Assembly (NCBI RefSeq): GCF_900109095.1
Contig: NZ_FNYZ01000003.1
Coordinates: 248,001 to 312,000 of the forward strand
Length of the DNA stretch: 64,000 nt
Reading direction: 5' to 3'
Origin: Sphingobium sp. AP50
GTDB lineage: Bacteria; Pseudomonadota; Alphaproteobacteria; Sphingomonadales; Sphingomonadaceae
The notes beneath the pieces were generated by a model. That model had not been told where the DNA came from. It was given only the letters and a program-made list of their open reading frames with translations, and ran no database searches. The translations under genes and the position numbers were made by a program. The number at the start of each line of letters is the position of its first letter. The stretch's first letter is position 1. Positions 17,203 through 26,345 of this stretch are shown here, one piece after another.

Positions 17203-18444
17203 TCACCCCCGCTTGTCGAACGCCATCCACAACTGGTCCGGGCCATGGGCGATATAGCTGGTCATCCAGCGATAGCTGTCCTCGCCGCGGGTCGCGCGCA
17301 TGTTGGTCAGCCGCCGGGTCAGATGCTGGAAGGCCAGCCGCAACTCGCCCCGCGCCAACTGGTTGCCGATGCACAGATGCGGCCCAGCGCCAAAAGCCAG
17401 ATGGCTCGACGCATTTTTCCGGTCGAGATCGATGACGTCCGGCACCGCATATTGGCGGGGATCACGGTTGGCCGCACCATAGCGCACCTCCACCAATGCG
17501 CCCGCCGGAATCGTCGTCCCGGCAATCTCCACATCCTCGGCAACGCGGCGGAACAGCGTCTGGACCGGCGACAATAGCCGCAACGTCTCCTCCACGAACG
17601 GCTTGGCACGGGTCGGATCGGCACAGATCGCCTCGGCCAATGCAGGCTGCTCGATCATCAGTTTCATGCCCGACGCCAGCGTCGTAGTCGTCGTCTCATT
17701 CCCCGCCACCAGCAACTGGTGAATGATGCTCAGCAATTCGCGCATGTCGAGCAGACGGCCATCCGTCTCCGTATTGGCCAGATGGCTGATCAGCGTCTCA
17801 TTGGGCGTTTCCCGTACCCGCTCGATCTCCTCCGCCAGATAGCGCTGCATGTCGGTGAGCAGTTCGGCAATTTCCACCTCGCGCTGCGACGTCAGAACCG
17901 GACTGACCGATTCCACCGACACGTCCGACCAGAGCTTGAACCGATCCATGTCGGATCGGGGCACGCCCAGTTGCTCGGCGATCACGAACATCGGCAGGCG
18001 CACGGCAAAGGCCTGAAGGAAATCAATCTCGTCCTGATCGATGAAACCGTCGATCAGTTCCTCGATAATCTCCTCGATCCGCGGCTCCAGCGCCCCGACG
18101 CGCGCGGGCGTGAACACCTTGTCCACCAGCGTCCGGTAGGTACGGTGATCGGGCGGATCGTTCGACACGAGCGTATCGATCGGCATCCAGCCCTTCTCTT
18201 CATAGACCGCATTGGCCGCCGCATCGTTGCGCGTGGCGTTGAGGCCGGTGCGATTGCGCAGCACTTTGACGTTCAGCAACGCCTTGCGAATATCTTCATA
18301 GCGGGTCAGCACATAATTGCCGGTCAGCGGATCGACATAGACCGGCTGGTCATCGCGCAGCCCCGCATAGCTGGAAAAGGGGCAACGCTGGACGGCGGGA
18401 TCAGCGAAACTGATCGGCGCGGGCGCCTCTATCGTCTGGGGCAT
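17203..18444 (-). CDS. Cytochrome P450
   Basis: 413 residues: I-helix LVAGNETTTT, ExxR in EETLR, heme loop FGAGPHLCIGNQLAR with Cys358. Closely related to the P450 at 6849-8081. The start has GGAGATG upstream. It follows the TetR gene in the same direction with a 24-base gap, so it is probably controlled by that regulator through the palindrome at 19152-19169. It is the only P450 in the window linked to its own dedicated repressor. Electron supply would come from the ferredoxin at 22722. Confidence 0.95.
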   Translation of the reverse strand: MPQTIEAPAPISFADPAVQRCPFSSYAGLRDDQPVYVDPLTGNYVLTRYEDIRKALLNVKVLRNRTGLNATRNDAAANAVYEEKGWMPIDTLVSNDPPDHRTYRTLVDKVFTPARVGALEPRIEEIIEELIDGFIDQDEIDFLQAFAVRLPMFVIAEQLGVPRSDMDRFKLWSDVSVESVSPVLTSQREVEIAELLTDMQRYLAEEIERVRETPNETLISHLANTETDGRLLDMRELLSIIHQLLVAGNETTTTTLASGMKLMIEQPALAEAICADPTRAKPFVEETLRLLSPVQTLFRRVAEDVEIAGTTIPAGALVEVRYGAANRDPRQYAVPDVIDLDRKNASSHLAFGAGPHLCIGNQLARGELRLAFQHLTRRLTNMRATRGEDSYRWMTSYIAHGPDQLWMAFDKRG

Positions 18445-18468
18445 GCATCATCTCCATCTGTTCTTGAT

Positions 18469-19143
18469 TCATATGCCGATGCGCGCCGCCATCTGTGCGG
18501 CCATGGTCGCCTTCAGCCGCGCGCGGAACTGCGCATCATCGGCGGGATCGGCCAGCCGATCGAGCAGCGGTCGCGACACGATGCTGACGACGATTGCGCC
18601 GTTGAGCGCCACGAAAAGATAATCGACATCGATATCCGCGCGATGCTCCGCCACGACATCGGCAATCAGCGGGCGCAGGATATGATGGATGGGATTGGCC
18701 AGCCGCGCCGCGCCATAGGCGGAGCGTTCGCTCGGCAGAACAACCTCGCGCAGGATGAAGGCGGCCAGTTCGGGCGCATCGCACAACAGGTCGATAATCT
18801 GCCCGACCGCTTCGTCCAGCCTTGCGCTCGCGCTGCCCGGACCAAGCGCAACGGCAGCCAGCCGATCGGTCAGTCGCAGCGACAGCCGATCGACCACCGC
18901 TTCCCACAGCGCCAGCTTCGACCCGAAATGATGGGCGATCATCGCCGGATCGACGTCGGCGCGATTGGCGATGGGGCGCACGCCCACCGCATCGAAACCC
19001 TGCTCGGCAAATAGGGCCGTCGCCGCATCCAGCAAGCGTGCGGACACCGGCGCTGCATCACCGTCCGCATGGGCGGGACGGCCCCTGCCCCGCCGCGGTT
19101 TCGGCGACACCGGAGAGGATAGAGTCGAGTCGCTGTGGGGCAT
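18469..19143 (-). CDS. TetR-family transcriptional regulator
   Basis: 224 residues. A basic Pro/Arg-rich N-terminal tail (KPRRGRGRPAHA) precedes the helix-turn-helix: LLDAATALFAEQGFDAVGVRPIANRADVDPAMIAHHFGSK. The C-terminal helical ligand domain resembles those with a DUF1956/CecR-type arrangement. No Shine-Dalgarno sequence precedes the ATG; the mRNA may start at or near it (leaderless), because a TTGACA-like -35 element (19173-19178 reversed) is only about 30 bases upstream. A perfect 18-bp palindrome lies between, so autorepression is likely. A P450 gene follows in the same operon. Confidence 0.92.
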   Translation of the reverse strand: MPHSDSTLSSPVSPKPRRGRGRPAHADGDAAPVSARLLDAATALFAEQGFDAVGVRPIANRADVDPAMIAHHFGSKLALWEAVVDRLSLRLTDRLAAVALGPGSASARLDEAVGQIIDLLCDAPELAAFILREVVLPSERSAYGAARLANPIHHILRPLIADVVAEHRADIDVDYLFVALNGAIVVSIVSRPLLDRLADPADDAQFRARLKATMAAQMAARIGI

Positions 19144-19151
19144 GCGTTTAA

Positions 19152-19178
19152 ATTCATCGATCGATGAATAAATGTCAA
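19152..19178 (-). promoter_or_regulatory. Promoter and palindromic operator C of the TetR-P450 operon
   Basis: ATTCATCGATCGATGAAT (19152-19169) is a perfect 18-bp palindrome that starts 9 bases upstream of the TetR ATG. A leftward TTGACA (19178-19173) adjoins it. An operator located between -35 and start fits direct autorepression. It is unlike operator families A and B. Confidence 0.72.
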
Positions 19179-19226
19179 TGCGCTATCCCGGATGTTGGCC
19201 CGGATAAGGCGCAGAAAGCCCGGCCG

Positions 19227-19505
19227 TTACCGCAGCGCGCGGACTTCCTTCTTCGTCAGGCTGGTCTTCACGCCGCTTTCCTCGACCGTCAGCGTATCGG
19301 CCGGGATGACGATCATCTTGCTGCCGAAGATCAGTTGGACGCCGGTCAGTTCATCGCCCTTCATCAGCAGGCGATCCACCTTGCCCAGCACGGTGCCGTC
19401 GGCGGAATAGATGCGGGCGTTGCGGTCGATCGCAGGTGCTGCCGCGTGAGCGGGTGCCAGGCTGGCGATGGCGAGCGCGACGGTCAGGGCAGGACGAAGG
19501 AACAT
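19227..19505 (-). CDS. Small secreted protein, PRC-barrel-like
   Basis: 92 residues. Signal peptide MFLRPALTVALAIASLAPAHA, then a small beta domain (RIYSADGTVLGKVDRLLMKGDELTGVQLIFG, VIPADTL) that resembles PRC-barrel/YajC-like periplasmic proteins common in sphingomonads, ending in charged SLTKKEVRALR. AGGA sits 7 bases before ATG 19505. It does not match a catabolic role. It lies divergent from the P450 at 19774 beneath operator A5, so it may be co-regulated or simply a neighbour. Confidence 0.7.
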   Translation of the reverse strand: MFLRPALTVALAIASLAPAHAAAPAIDRNARIYSADGTVLGKVDRLLMKGDELTGVQLIFGSKMIVIPADTLTVEESGVKTSLTKKEVRALR

Positions 19506-19551
19506 GGCATAATCCTCATGATGCGTTTCCCATCGCCCATGCGACATAAGG

Positions 19552-19583
19552 TGCGCTAGCGCAATATATAATATTCTAGCATA
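19552..19583. promoter_or_regulatory. Operator A5, two CTAG-centred sites
   Basis: TGCGCTAGCGCA (19552-19563, a perfect palindrome) and TATTCTAGCATA (19572-19583) are 20 bp apart centre to centre, upstream of the P450-GMC operon. Confidence 0.65.
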
Positions 19584-19773
19584 CTATTATGGGCGTCAAA
19601 TTGGATAAGCATGCATATGGTATTGCAGAATATCAATCTTGTGCATAAGCTGGCCGATATAGAAGGACCACCGGCCACGAAGAGCGCCGGATAAGGACCC
19701 GATTCCCGTTTCGGAGAGGCGCCGTTCCAAAAGGGATCTGCCCTTTTCCGTAACCCCATGCGGAGGAACCGGC

Positions 19774-21048
19774 ATGACCCAGGGTATCGATCTGGCCAGC
19801 TTCAACCCGTTCAATCCCGATCATCTGTCGGCGCCCGGCCCCGGTTGGGCGATGTTGCGACAGGAAGCGCCCGTCTATCAACTGCCGATCCCGTCCCCCT
19901 CGCCAGTCTTCCTCGCCACCCGCAAGCGCGACATAGAGGCGATCGCGCGCAGCACTGACATATTTTCCAACACGCCCGTCCCCACCGTCTGGCGCTGGGG
20001 CGAATTCGAACCCGCCATTGCCGAGGTTTTTGCCGAAGCCGGATATAAGGTCATCCAGACTCTGCAAGCCACCGACCCGCCGGTGTCGCTCGCCTATCGC
20101 CAGATTGCTGAACAGGCGCTCAATCGGCGCAAGATCATCGAATTGCAGCCGGAAATCGATCGCATCGTCGACCGGTTGATGACAGCGATACCGGATCGCG
20201 AAACTGTCAATTTCGTTGATGCTTTTGCGGTGGCGCTACCGCTGGAGGCGATCTGCCTGATCCTGGGCATGCCCTATGCCGACGCCGCCTTCCTCAAATA
20301 TTACTCCGACGAATTCACCCATCTGGTCGACCCCGTCCACCCATTGCCCCGCGCGATCGAGGCGACACGGACGATCGTGAAGGGCTATCGCTATTTCGTC
20401 TACATACTCGATCGCTATCGCCGCGATCCGCAGGATAATCTGGTCAGCGCGATCGCGACCGCCAGCATCAATGGCCGGCCGCTCAGCATGGAAGAACAAT
20501 TGTCGATGTGCCATGTGCTGGTGATCGCCGGCAATGAAACGACCCGCAATGCGCTGTCCTCCGCCATGTTCGTGCTGGCGACCCGGCCGGATTTGTGGGC
20601 AAGGCTGCAATCGGAACGCGCCAAGATCCCCGACTTTATCGAGGAGGTGCTGCGCGTCCACGCCCCGGCCATCACCACCCCGCGCACCGTCCTTCAGGAC
20701 ACGGAGATAGGCGGCGTCGCCCTGCCGCGCGGCGCCACCATCTTCGCCATGTGGGCGTCGGGCGGGCAGGATGAGGAGAGTTTCCCGGAACCTCAGACGA
20801 TCGACCTCGACCGGAAGAATAAGCGCTCGCACATTAGTTTCGGCATGGGCGTGCATCATTGCGTCGGCAGTTTTCTCGCCCGCGCCGAACTACAATCGGC
20901 GATCAGCCGGTGGCTGGACGATTTCGAGGCGGTCGAACTGGCCGTGCCGCCAGAAGCGATCCGCTATGACCCGGTCTTCGCCTTCCATGCGCTGAGCGAC
21001 CTGCCGATCCGCATCACGCGCAGGACGAGCCAGTCGCGCGCCGCCTGA
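19774..21048 (+). CDS. Cytochrome P450
   Basis: 424 residues: I-helix VIAGNETTRN, ExxR in EEVLR, heme loop FGMGVHHCVGSFLAR with Cys363. It differs clearly from the other P450s in the window in its N-terminus (GIDLASFNPFNPD), resembling CYP families that act on terpenoid or alkyl substrates. GGAGG precedes the ATG. A GMC oxidoreductase follows 22 bases downstream, suggesting consecutive oxidation: P450 hydroxylation and then alcohol oxidation. Under operator A5. Confidence 0.95.
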   Translation: MTQGIDLASFNPFNPDHLSAPGPGWAMLRQEAPVYQLPIPSPSPVFLATRKRDIEAIARSTDIFSNTPVPTVWRWGEFEPAIAEVFAEAGYKVIQTLQATDPPVSLAYRQIAEQALNRRKIIELQPEIDRIVDRLMTAIPDRETVNFVDAFAVALPLEAICLILGMPYADAAFLKYYSDEFTHLVDPVHPLPRAIEATRTIVKGYRYFVYILDRYRRDPQDNLVSAIATASINGRPLSMEEQLSMCHVLVIAGNETTRNALSSAMFVLATRPDLWARLQSERAKIPDFIEEVLRVHAPAITTPRTVLQDTEIGGVALPRGATIFAMWASGGQDEESFPEPQTIDLDRKNKRSHISFGMGVHHCVGSFLARAELQSAISRWLDDFEAVELAVPPEAIRYDPVFAFHALSDLPIRITRRTSQSRAA

Positions 21049-21070
21049 CGAGAACCAACAGGAGAGAGAT

Positions 21071-22705
21071 ATGGCCAGCTACGATTATATCATCGTCGGC
21101 GCGGGATCGGCTGGCTGCGTGCTGGCCAATCGCCTGTCGCAAAATCCCCGCAACCGCGTGCTGCTGCTGGAGGCGGGAGGCACCAATAACAGCTTCATGG
21201 TGTCGATGCCCAAGGGGATCGGCAAGCTGGTGACGGACCCCAATCATGCCTGGACCTATCCAGTGGGATCGGCCGATGCGCCATCCGAAGTGTGGCAGCG
21301 CGGTCGGGGCCTGGGCGGATCGTCCGCCATCAACGGCATGATCTACGTGCGCGGCCAACCGCAGGATTTCGATATCTGGGAAGGGGAAGCCGGGTCCGAC
21401 TGGTCCTGGGCGCAGATGAAACAGGCCTATCGCGCGATCGAGGATCATGAACTGGGCGATGATGGGGTGCGCGGCGCAGGCGGCCCGGTCCATATCACCA
21501 CCAACAAATTCCGCTATCCGCTGGCCGAACGCGCGATCGAAGCGGGCGTGCAGATGGGCCTGCCGCGCCATTATGAGGATCTCAATCGGGAGGATCAGGA
21601 GGGGATCGGCTATTATTGCTATAATATCCGGAAGGGCCGACGGCAAAGCTCCGCCGTCGCCTTCCTCGATCCGGTGCGGCACCGGAAGAACCTTCATGTC
21701 GTGACCGATGTCTATGCCGACCGCATCCGCTTTGACGGGCGGCGCGCGGCCGGTGTCGAATGTCGTGTCGATGGGCAGCGGACCTATTATGCCTGTCATG
21801 GCGAGATCATTCTGAGCACCGGCACGATCGGCAGTCCCAAGCTGCTGCAACTCTCAGGCATTGGCCCGGCAGAGAAGCTACGCGCGCTCGGTATCCCCGT
21901 GCTGCACGACAGCCCCGATGTCGGTCGGCGTGTCCTCGAACATCTGGGCATGATCGCTACCTATCGGCTGAAGGGTGGCGAGCGCGGCATCAATCACCGC
22001 CTGCGTGGCGTGGGGTTGGCCGCCAGCGTCGCGCAATATCTAATGCTGAAATCCGGCCCGCTGGCCAATGGCGCGATGGAGGTCGGCGCGTTCATCCGCA
22101 CAAGCCCGGATCGGACACGCCCCAATGCGCAGCTCTATGTCAGCGGCTGGACACTCGACATTCCCGAGGAGAAAGAAAAGGACACAGTCGCGCCGATGCA
22201 GTCGGTCGAAGCCATACCGGGCATGAGCATCACCGCTCAGTTGATCGGTCTGGACAGCGAAGGCTCACTCGACCTCAGCAGTGCCGATCCCGATGCGCCG
22301 CTGATCATCAACCCCAACTGGCTGTCGAGCGAAACGGATCAACGCGCCGCGATCGAGATGGTGCGCTACATCCGTGCCTATGTCGCCCAGCCCGCGCTGG
22401 CGCCCTATATCGGCGAAGAAATGTCACCGGGTATCGCGCACCAGAGCGACGCAGACATATTGGCCGCCATCCGCCGCATCGCTTTGTGCGGCACCCATGC
22501 CGTGCGCAGTTGCCGCATGGGCCGCGACGAACGTTCCGTCGTGGACGAACGCGCTCGAGTGCGCGGTGTCCATGGTCTGCGGATCGTGGACTGTTCGATC
22601 ATGCCGGGCCTGATTTCGGGCAATACCAACGGTCCGGCCATGGCGACCGGCTGGCGCGCAGCCGACCTCATTCTGGAGGAAGAAGCGCTGCGCAACGCGG
22701 CGTGA
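21071..22705 (+). CDS. GMC-family FAD alcohol oxidoreductase
   Basis: 544 residues. N-terminal FAD motif YDYIIVGAGSAGCVLANRLS, GMC signatures GRGLGGSSAINGMIYVRG and STGTIGSPKLLQLSGIGP, catalytic His476 in GTHAVRSCRMG and Asn520 in GNTNGPAM. It oxidises a primary or secondary alcohol, releasing electrons to an acceptor or oxygen. GGAGAGAG lies ahead of the ATG. Transcribed with the P450 at 19774, whose product is the natural candidate substrate. Choline-dehydrogenase-like in family, but not choline-specific in context. Confidence 0.93.
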   Translation: MASYDYIIVGAGSAGCVLANRLSQNPRNRVLLLEAGGTNNSFMVSMPKGIGKLVTDPNHAWTYPVGSADAPSEVWQRGRGLGGSSAINGMIYVRGQPQDFDIWEGEAGSDWSWAQMKQAYRAIEDHELGDDGVRGAGGPVHITTNKFRYPLAERAIEAGVQMGLPRHYEDLNREDQEGIGYYCYNIRKGRRQSSAVAFLDPVRHRKNLHVVTDVYADRIRFDGRRAAGVECRVDGQRTYYACHGEIILSTGTIGSPKLLQLSGIGPAEKLRALGIPVLHDSPDVGRRVLEHLGMIATYRLKGGERGINHRLRGVGLAASVAQYLMLKSGPLANGAMEVGAFIRTSPDRTRPNAQLYVSGWTLDIPEEKEKDTVAPMQSVEAIPGMSITAQLIGLDSEGSLDLSSADPDAPLIINPNWLSSETDQRAAIEMVRYIRAYVAQPALAPYIGEEMSPGIAHQSDADILAAIRRIALCGTHAVRSCRMGRDERSVVDERARVRGVHGLRIVDCSIMPGLISGNTNGPAMATGWRAADLILEEEALRNAA

Positions 22706-22721
22706 CGAGGTTCGCGCCGGA

Positions 22722-23039
22722 TCAGTCCTCCGGCGCGATCGTCACCGTCAGTCCATCCAGAGCCTCCGTCCAGATGATCTGGCAGGACAGGCGCGATCCG
22801 GCCTGACGATGATCGGAACTGTCGAGCAGGTCATTCTCATCCGCGCTCACCTCGCCGGTCCGGCCCATATCCGCGTCGGACAGGAAGACATGGCAGGTCG
22901 CGCAGGAACAGCATCCGCCACACAGCGCCATCAATTCGTCCACGCCTTGGTCGCGGATCATTTCCATGACCGATATGCCGGGTTCGCCCTCAATCTCCAG
23001 GCTGGTCCCGTCGCGTTTCACCAGAATCAATTTCGCCAT
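22722..23039 (-). CDS. [2Fe-2S] ferredoxin, adrenodoxin type
   Basis: 105 residues. Cluster ligands occur in the motif [14 protein letters not shown] (Cys-x5-Cys-x2-Cys) and a later LSCQI, with the EDE-rich acidic stretch ADENDLLD that docks redox partners in P450 systems. It should pass electrons to one or more of the four P450s; it is the only such ferredoxin in the window and no reductase gene is present. ATG at 23039; the longer in-frame start would overlap the OYE gene. A GGGCCGA/TCGGCCC hairpin at 23061-23078 lies between the two genes of this operon. Confidence 0.92.
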   Translation of the reverse strand: MAKLILVKRDGTSLEIEGEPGISVMEMIRDQGVDELMALCGGCCSCATCHVFLSDADMGRTGEVSADENDLLDSSDHRQAGSRLSCQIIWTEALDGLTVTIAPED

Positions 23040-23100
23040 GTCATCATTCCGATAGGAGTGGGGCCGACCCTTCGGCCCGAAAAGAACGCGCAACCGCGCG

Positions 23101-24237
23101 TTACGAAAGAGTCGCCAACGACGCCGGGCTATAGGGTTCCAGTTCGTCGTGGGCGCTGCGCCGCACCTTGTCGACCCAGTTGGGATCGACCAGCAAAGCC
23201 CGGCCGATCGCCACCAGATCGAAATCGCCGCGTTCCAGCATGACATTGAGGCTTTCCAGCCGCCCCAGCGACGGGGCTGCCTGCGATCCCGAGAACATGG
23301 TGTCGAGCATTTCCTTCTCGATTCCCAGCGATCCGACCGTGATGGACGGCCGCCCGGTCAGCTTGCGCGCCCAGCCCGCCAGATTAAGCGGACTATCAGC
23401 AAATTCGGGCTCCCAGAAGCGCCGCTGCGACGCATGGAAAATATCGACACCCGCCTCCGCCAACGGCTCCAGCAGGGTGGCCAGTTCGCCCGGCGCCGTC
23501 GCCAGCTTCGCGGCATAATCCTGCTGTTTCCATTGCGAAAAGCGAAACAGGATCGGAAAGTCGGGACCGACCGCACGGCGGCAAGCGCGCACCACCTCCA
23601 CCGCGAAACGGCCGCGATTGGCCAGCGCCGCGCCGCCCCATTTGTCCTGCCGCCTGTTCGTGCCATGCCAGAAAAACTGGTCGATCAGATAGCCATGTGC
23701 GCCATGCAGTTCGACCCCGTCAAACCCCAGCGTCTGCGCGCTGGCCGCGCCGCGCGCATAGGCATCGATCAGCGCCGCGATATCCGCCTCGCTGCTGCCC
23801 TGCGCCACCCGTTCATCAGCGCCGACATAGCCGGAAGGACTGGACTTGAGGGTCATGTCCTCCTCGATCGCGTCATAGAGATTGTCGATCTGTGCCCGCC
23901 GTGTCATGCCGACATGCCAGAGTTGCGGCACGATCTTCCCTCCAACCGCATGCACTTCATCGACCACATGCTGCCAGCCGCGCAGGGCGTCCTCGCCATG
24001 GAAGCGCGGCGCGCTATCCTCGTTCGATGCGCTGGGATGGTCGATCCATGTGCCCTCCGTCACGATCAGCCCGACCCCGCCCTCGGCCCGCCGCCGATAA
24101 TAAGCCGCGACGTCCGGCCCCACTACGCCGTCGGGCGAAAAGCATCGCGTCATCGGCGCCATGACCGTGCGGTTGGCGAGAAACAGGCTGCCGATCGTCA
24201 CCGGATCAAACAATCGGGGGCTGGCGGCAATGCTCAT
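23101..24237 (-). CDS. Old-yellow-enzyme family flavin oxidoreductase
   Basis: 378 residues forming a single FMN-binding TIM barrel: [52 protein letters not shown] and the phosphate-binding [12 protein letters not shown]. There is no C-terminal iron-sulfur region, unlike 2,4-dienoyl-CoA reductase. It reduces an activated C=C bond with NAD(P)H or oxidises an equivalent substrate. GAGGAG precedes the ATG. Followed in the same direction by the ferredoxin; diverges from the SDR at 24351. Confidence 0.92.
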   Translation of the reverse strand: MSIAASPRLFDPVTIGSLFLANRTVMAPMTRCFSPDGVVGPDVAAYYRRRAEGGVGLIVTEGTWIDHPSASNEDSAPRFHGEDALRGWQHVVDEVHAVGGKIVPQLWHVGMTRRAQIDNLYDAIEEDMTLKSSPSGYVGADERVAQGSSEADIAALIDAYARGAASAQTLGFDGVELHGAHGYLIDQFFWHGTNRRQDKWGGAALANRGRFAVEVVRACRRAVGPDFPILFRFSQWKQQDYAAKLATAPGELATLLEPLAEAGVDIFHASQRRFWEPEFADSPLNLAGWARKLTGRPSITVGSLGIEKEMLDTMFSGSQAAPSLGRLESLNVMLERGDFDLVAIGRALLVDPNWVDKVRRSAHDELEPYSPASLATLS

Positions 24238-24350
24238 GGCTCACTCCTCGTCCTGCGCAGCGACTAGCGGTTGCAATTTAGTTCATATTATTATCATGTG
24301 CATGTGTCTTATATGCCGGAGCACGGCAAAATCAAGGAGAGGAACGGAAC

Positions 24351-25142
24351 ATGCAGTTAAAGGACAAGGTGGCCGTGGTGCTGGGCGCATCGGCGGAAGG
24401 CGGCACCGGCTGGGCCATATCGGAAGCCCTGGCGGAGGCTGGCGCGAAGGTGATCGTCGCCGCCCGCTCCATAGACGGGCTGGAAAGGCTGGCCGCGAAA
24501 ATCGGCGGACTGGCGGTGCAATGCGATGCCGGTAGCGAAGCGGACATCGGCCATCTGGCGCGCGTGGCGGCGCAGACCCATGGCGCGATCGACATCGCCG
24601 TCAACGCCGCCGCCCTGCCGGTCATCAGCATGATCGCCGATGTCACGCCCGAACAGTTGCAGCGCGGCGTGGAGGTCAATTATTTCGGTCATGTCCATTT
24701 CATCCGTCACATGACGCAGGTGATGAACGATGGCGGATCGATCACGCTCATCTCCTCCAACAGCACGGTGCAACCGCAACCGCCGCATTTCGCCTATGCC
24801 TGCGCCAAAGCGGCTACCGACTGCCTCGTGGGCTATGCTGCGCTGGAATATGGGGCACGCGGCATCCGCGTGAATTCCCTGCTACCCGGCCCGATCAAGT
24901 CGGCGCTGGCCGCCGGCCTGTTCGCCATCCCCGGCGTCGAAGAACTCTATGCCAGCCATGTTCCGCTGGGGCGGATCGGCCTGCCGCGCGACTATGCCGA
25001 TACGGTCGTGTTCCTGTCCGGCCCGACCTATATCACCGGCGTCAACCTGCCAGTCAGCGGTGGCAATCATCTGACCGGCATGCCCCGTCTGGAGGAGGTC
25101 GAAAGCGGCGCGGACGCCTATCGATCCGAAAAGACGGCCTGA
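24351..25142 (+). CDS. SDR family oxidoreductase, GASAEGGTGW subtype
   Basis: 263 residues. The cofactor loop reads GASAEGGTGW with an insertion between glycines, Ser in LISSNST, YACAKAA for Tyr/Lys, ends in ITGVNLPVSGGNHLTGMPR. It shares the unusual loop and the last third with the SDR at 35545-36372, so the two are paralogues placed in the two halves of the island. AAGGAGAGG precedes the ATG. Monocistronic here, ending in a strong hairpin facing the APH gene. Confidence 0.87.
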   Translation: MQLKDKVAVVLGASAEGGTGWAISEALAEAGAKVIVAARSIDGLERLAAKIGGLAVQCDAGSEADIGHLARVAAQTHGAIDIAVNAAALPVISMIADVTPEQLQRGVEVNYFGHVHFIRHMTQVMNDGGSITLISSNSTVQPQPPHFAYACAKAATDCLVGYAALEYGARGIRVNSLLPGPIKSALAAGLFAIPGVEELYASHVPLGRIGLPRDYADTVVFLSGPTYITGVNLPVSGGNHLTGMPRLEEVESGADAYRSEKTA

Positions 25143-25149
25143 ATGGCTT

Positions 25150-25171
25150 GGGGCGAGGCATCCCTCGCCCC
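25150..25171. terminator. Hairpin between converging SDR and APH genes
   Basis: GGGGCGAGG (25150-25158), loop CATC, CCTCGCCCC (25163-25171): a perfect 9-bp stem within the 33-base gap. C/T-rich rather than T-rich flank; probably a bidirectional terminator. Confidence 0.55.
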
Positions 25172-25175
25172 CTCC

Positions 25176-26264
25176 TTACAGACCCAATAGCCCGAAACTG
25201 TCATGATCCAGCGCCGCCGTCGCCGCGCGCACGACATTGGCGGTGTTGATCGCTTCGGGCTGCCATACGGCGCTGTTGTTGAGCCAGGTGACGACCGGAT
25301 AGAAAGCCGCACAGCGATAGAAGAACCATGCCTCCTCGAACGACGGCGCATCCGCCACGCCATAGGCACGCAACCGGGACAGGAAATGGGACAGCAACGC
25401 CTTCTCCCATGTCCGCCGGTCGGCAATGTCCAGCGCGCAGAGCAGGAAATAGGACAGGCCGATCGGCCAATGTTCCGGCCGCGCCACCCAGTCGATCAGG
25501 CCCGGCTGCCCGGACGCGGTGACATAGAGATTGCCCAGATGCTCGTCGCCATGGATCACCACCATCGCCGTCTGCGGCAATAGCGACCAGAGTCGGCTCC
25601 ACGCATGCTGCGCGCGTCCCATATCCTGAAAGGCACGGGGCAACGCCCGCCCGCGCGGCAATTCGACATAGCTGCGCCAGTTTTCAGCCGTGAAGAAGGT
25701 CGGGAAATAGACGTCGTTCACCATCCGGCGATTTTCATGCGCCAGCGTCCCCGGCCCCATCGCGCCGCCTTCGCCAAACATTGGGCTGTTCCAACTGCTG
25801 GCATACATGCGGGCAAAGGCGTCCATGAACCCCATCGCCTGCCCCAGGTCGAGCGTGTGATGCGCATGGAAGAAGGTCGCGCCCTGCGGCGTCAAATCCT
25901 CCATGATGATCGCCGATGCTTCATCGCTGACGTCGATATGGTGCCATCGCGGCCCGGCCGGCGCGGCGACCAGCGGCACGATGTCTCGGAAGGACCGCAA
26001 TTCATTGGCCATGGCCCAGGCCGACCCGGTCGCCGGATCATTTTCGCCGGGGAAATTGCCCTTCACGATGAAGCTATCCGGCTTGCCCTCGCCGCCCGCC
26101 GCATAGTCGACCTTGATGCGGAACTTGTTCTGCTTGAAGCCGAACACCGGCCCGCGGTCCACGCGCGAAACCGCCACTTCGGGCCAGCTCCGCCGCAGCG
26201 CAGCCGTCACCCAGGACGCATCGATATCCTCATAGCGCTGCGGAATGGTCAGCGTTTCAGCCAT
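25176..26264 (-). CDS. APH-fold phosphotransferase, active-site motifs intact
   Basis: 362 residues. Catalytic loop VVIHGDEHLGNLYV (Asp base and Asn) and GLIDWVARPEHWP (metal Asp); EDLTPQGATFFHAHHTL hinge region after the N-lobe. The overall size and motif spacing fit the APH/choline-kinase-like group found in lipid and steroid catabolic clusters. GGAGAGAG is ahead of the ATG. It diverges from the zinc alcohol dehydrogenase at 26346 and shares the perfect tandem operator A6. Proposed acceptor: a hydroxylated acyl intermediate; no direct evidence. Confidence 0.86.
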   Translation of the reverse strand: MAETLTIPQRYEDIDASWVTAALRRSWPEVAVSRVDRGPVFGFKQNKFRIKVDYAAGGEGKPDSFIVKGNFPGENDPATGSAWAMANELRSFRDIVPLVAAPAGPRWHHIDVSDEASAIIMEDLTPQGATFFHAHHTLDLGQAMGFMDAFARMYASSWNSPMFGEGGAMGPGTLAHENRRMVNDVYFPTFFTAENWRSYVELPRGRALPRAFQDMGRAQHAWSRLWSLLPQTAMVVIHGDEHLGNLYVTASGQPGLIDWVARPEHWPIGLSYFLLCALDIADRRTWEKALLSHFLSRLRAYGVADAPSFEEAWFFYRCAAFYPVVTWLNNSAVWQPEAINTANVVRAATAALDHDSFGLLGL

Positions 26265-26292
26265 GTCTCTCTCCTTGTCAGGCCCTTATAAG

Positions 26293-26319
26293 CACGCTAG
26301 ATTATGATATGCTAGCATA
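26293..26319. promoter_or_regulatory. Operator A6, tandem; contains the best match of the family
   Basis: CACGCTAGATTA (26293-26304) and TATGCTAGCATA (26308-26319), the latter within a 14-bp perfect palindrome ATATGCTAGCATAT. Centre spacing 15 bp, as in A2. Flanked by TTATAAG repeats (26286-26292, 26321-26327). Confidence 0.75.
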
Positions 26320-26345
26320 TTTATAAGAATGAGAGGATAGACGGG

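Noticed and set aside
24264-24267. CTAG in the divergent OYE/SDR promoter as an A-type operator
   Set aside because: The surrounding bases (CGACTAGCGGTT) match only the four central positions, too few to include.
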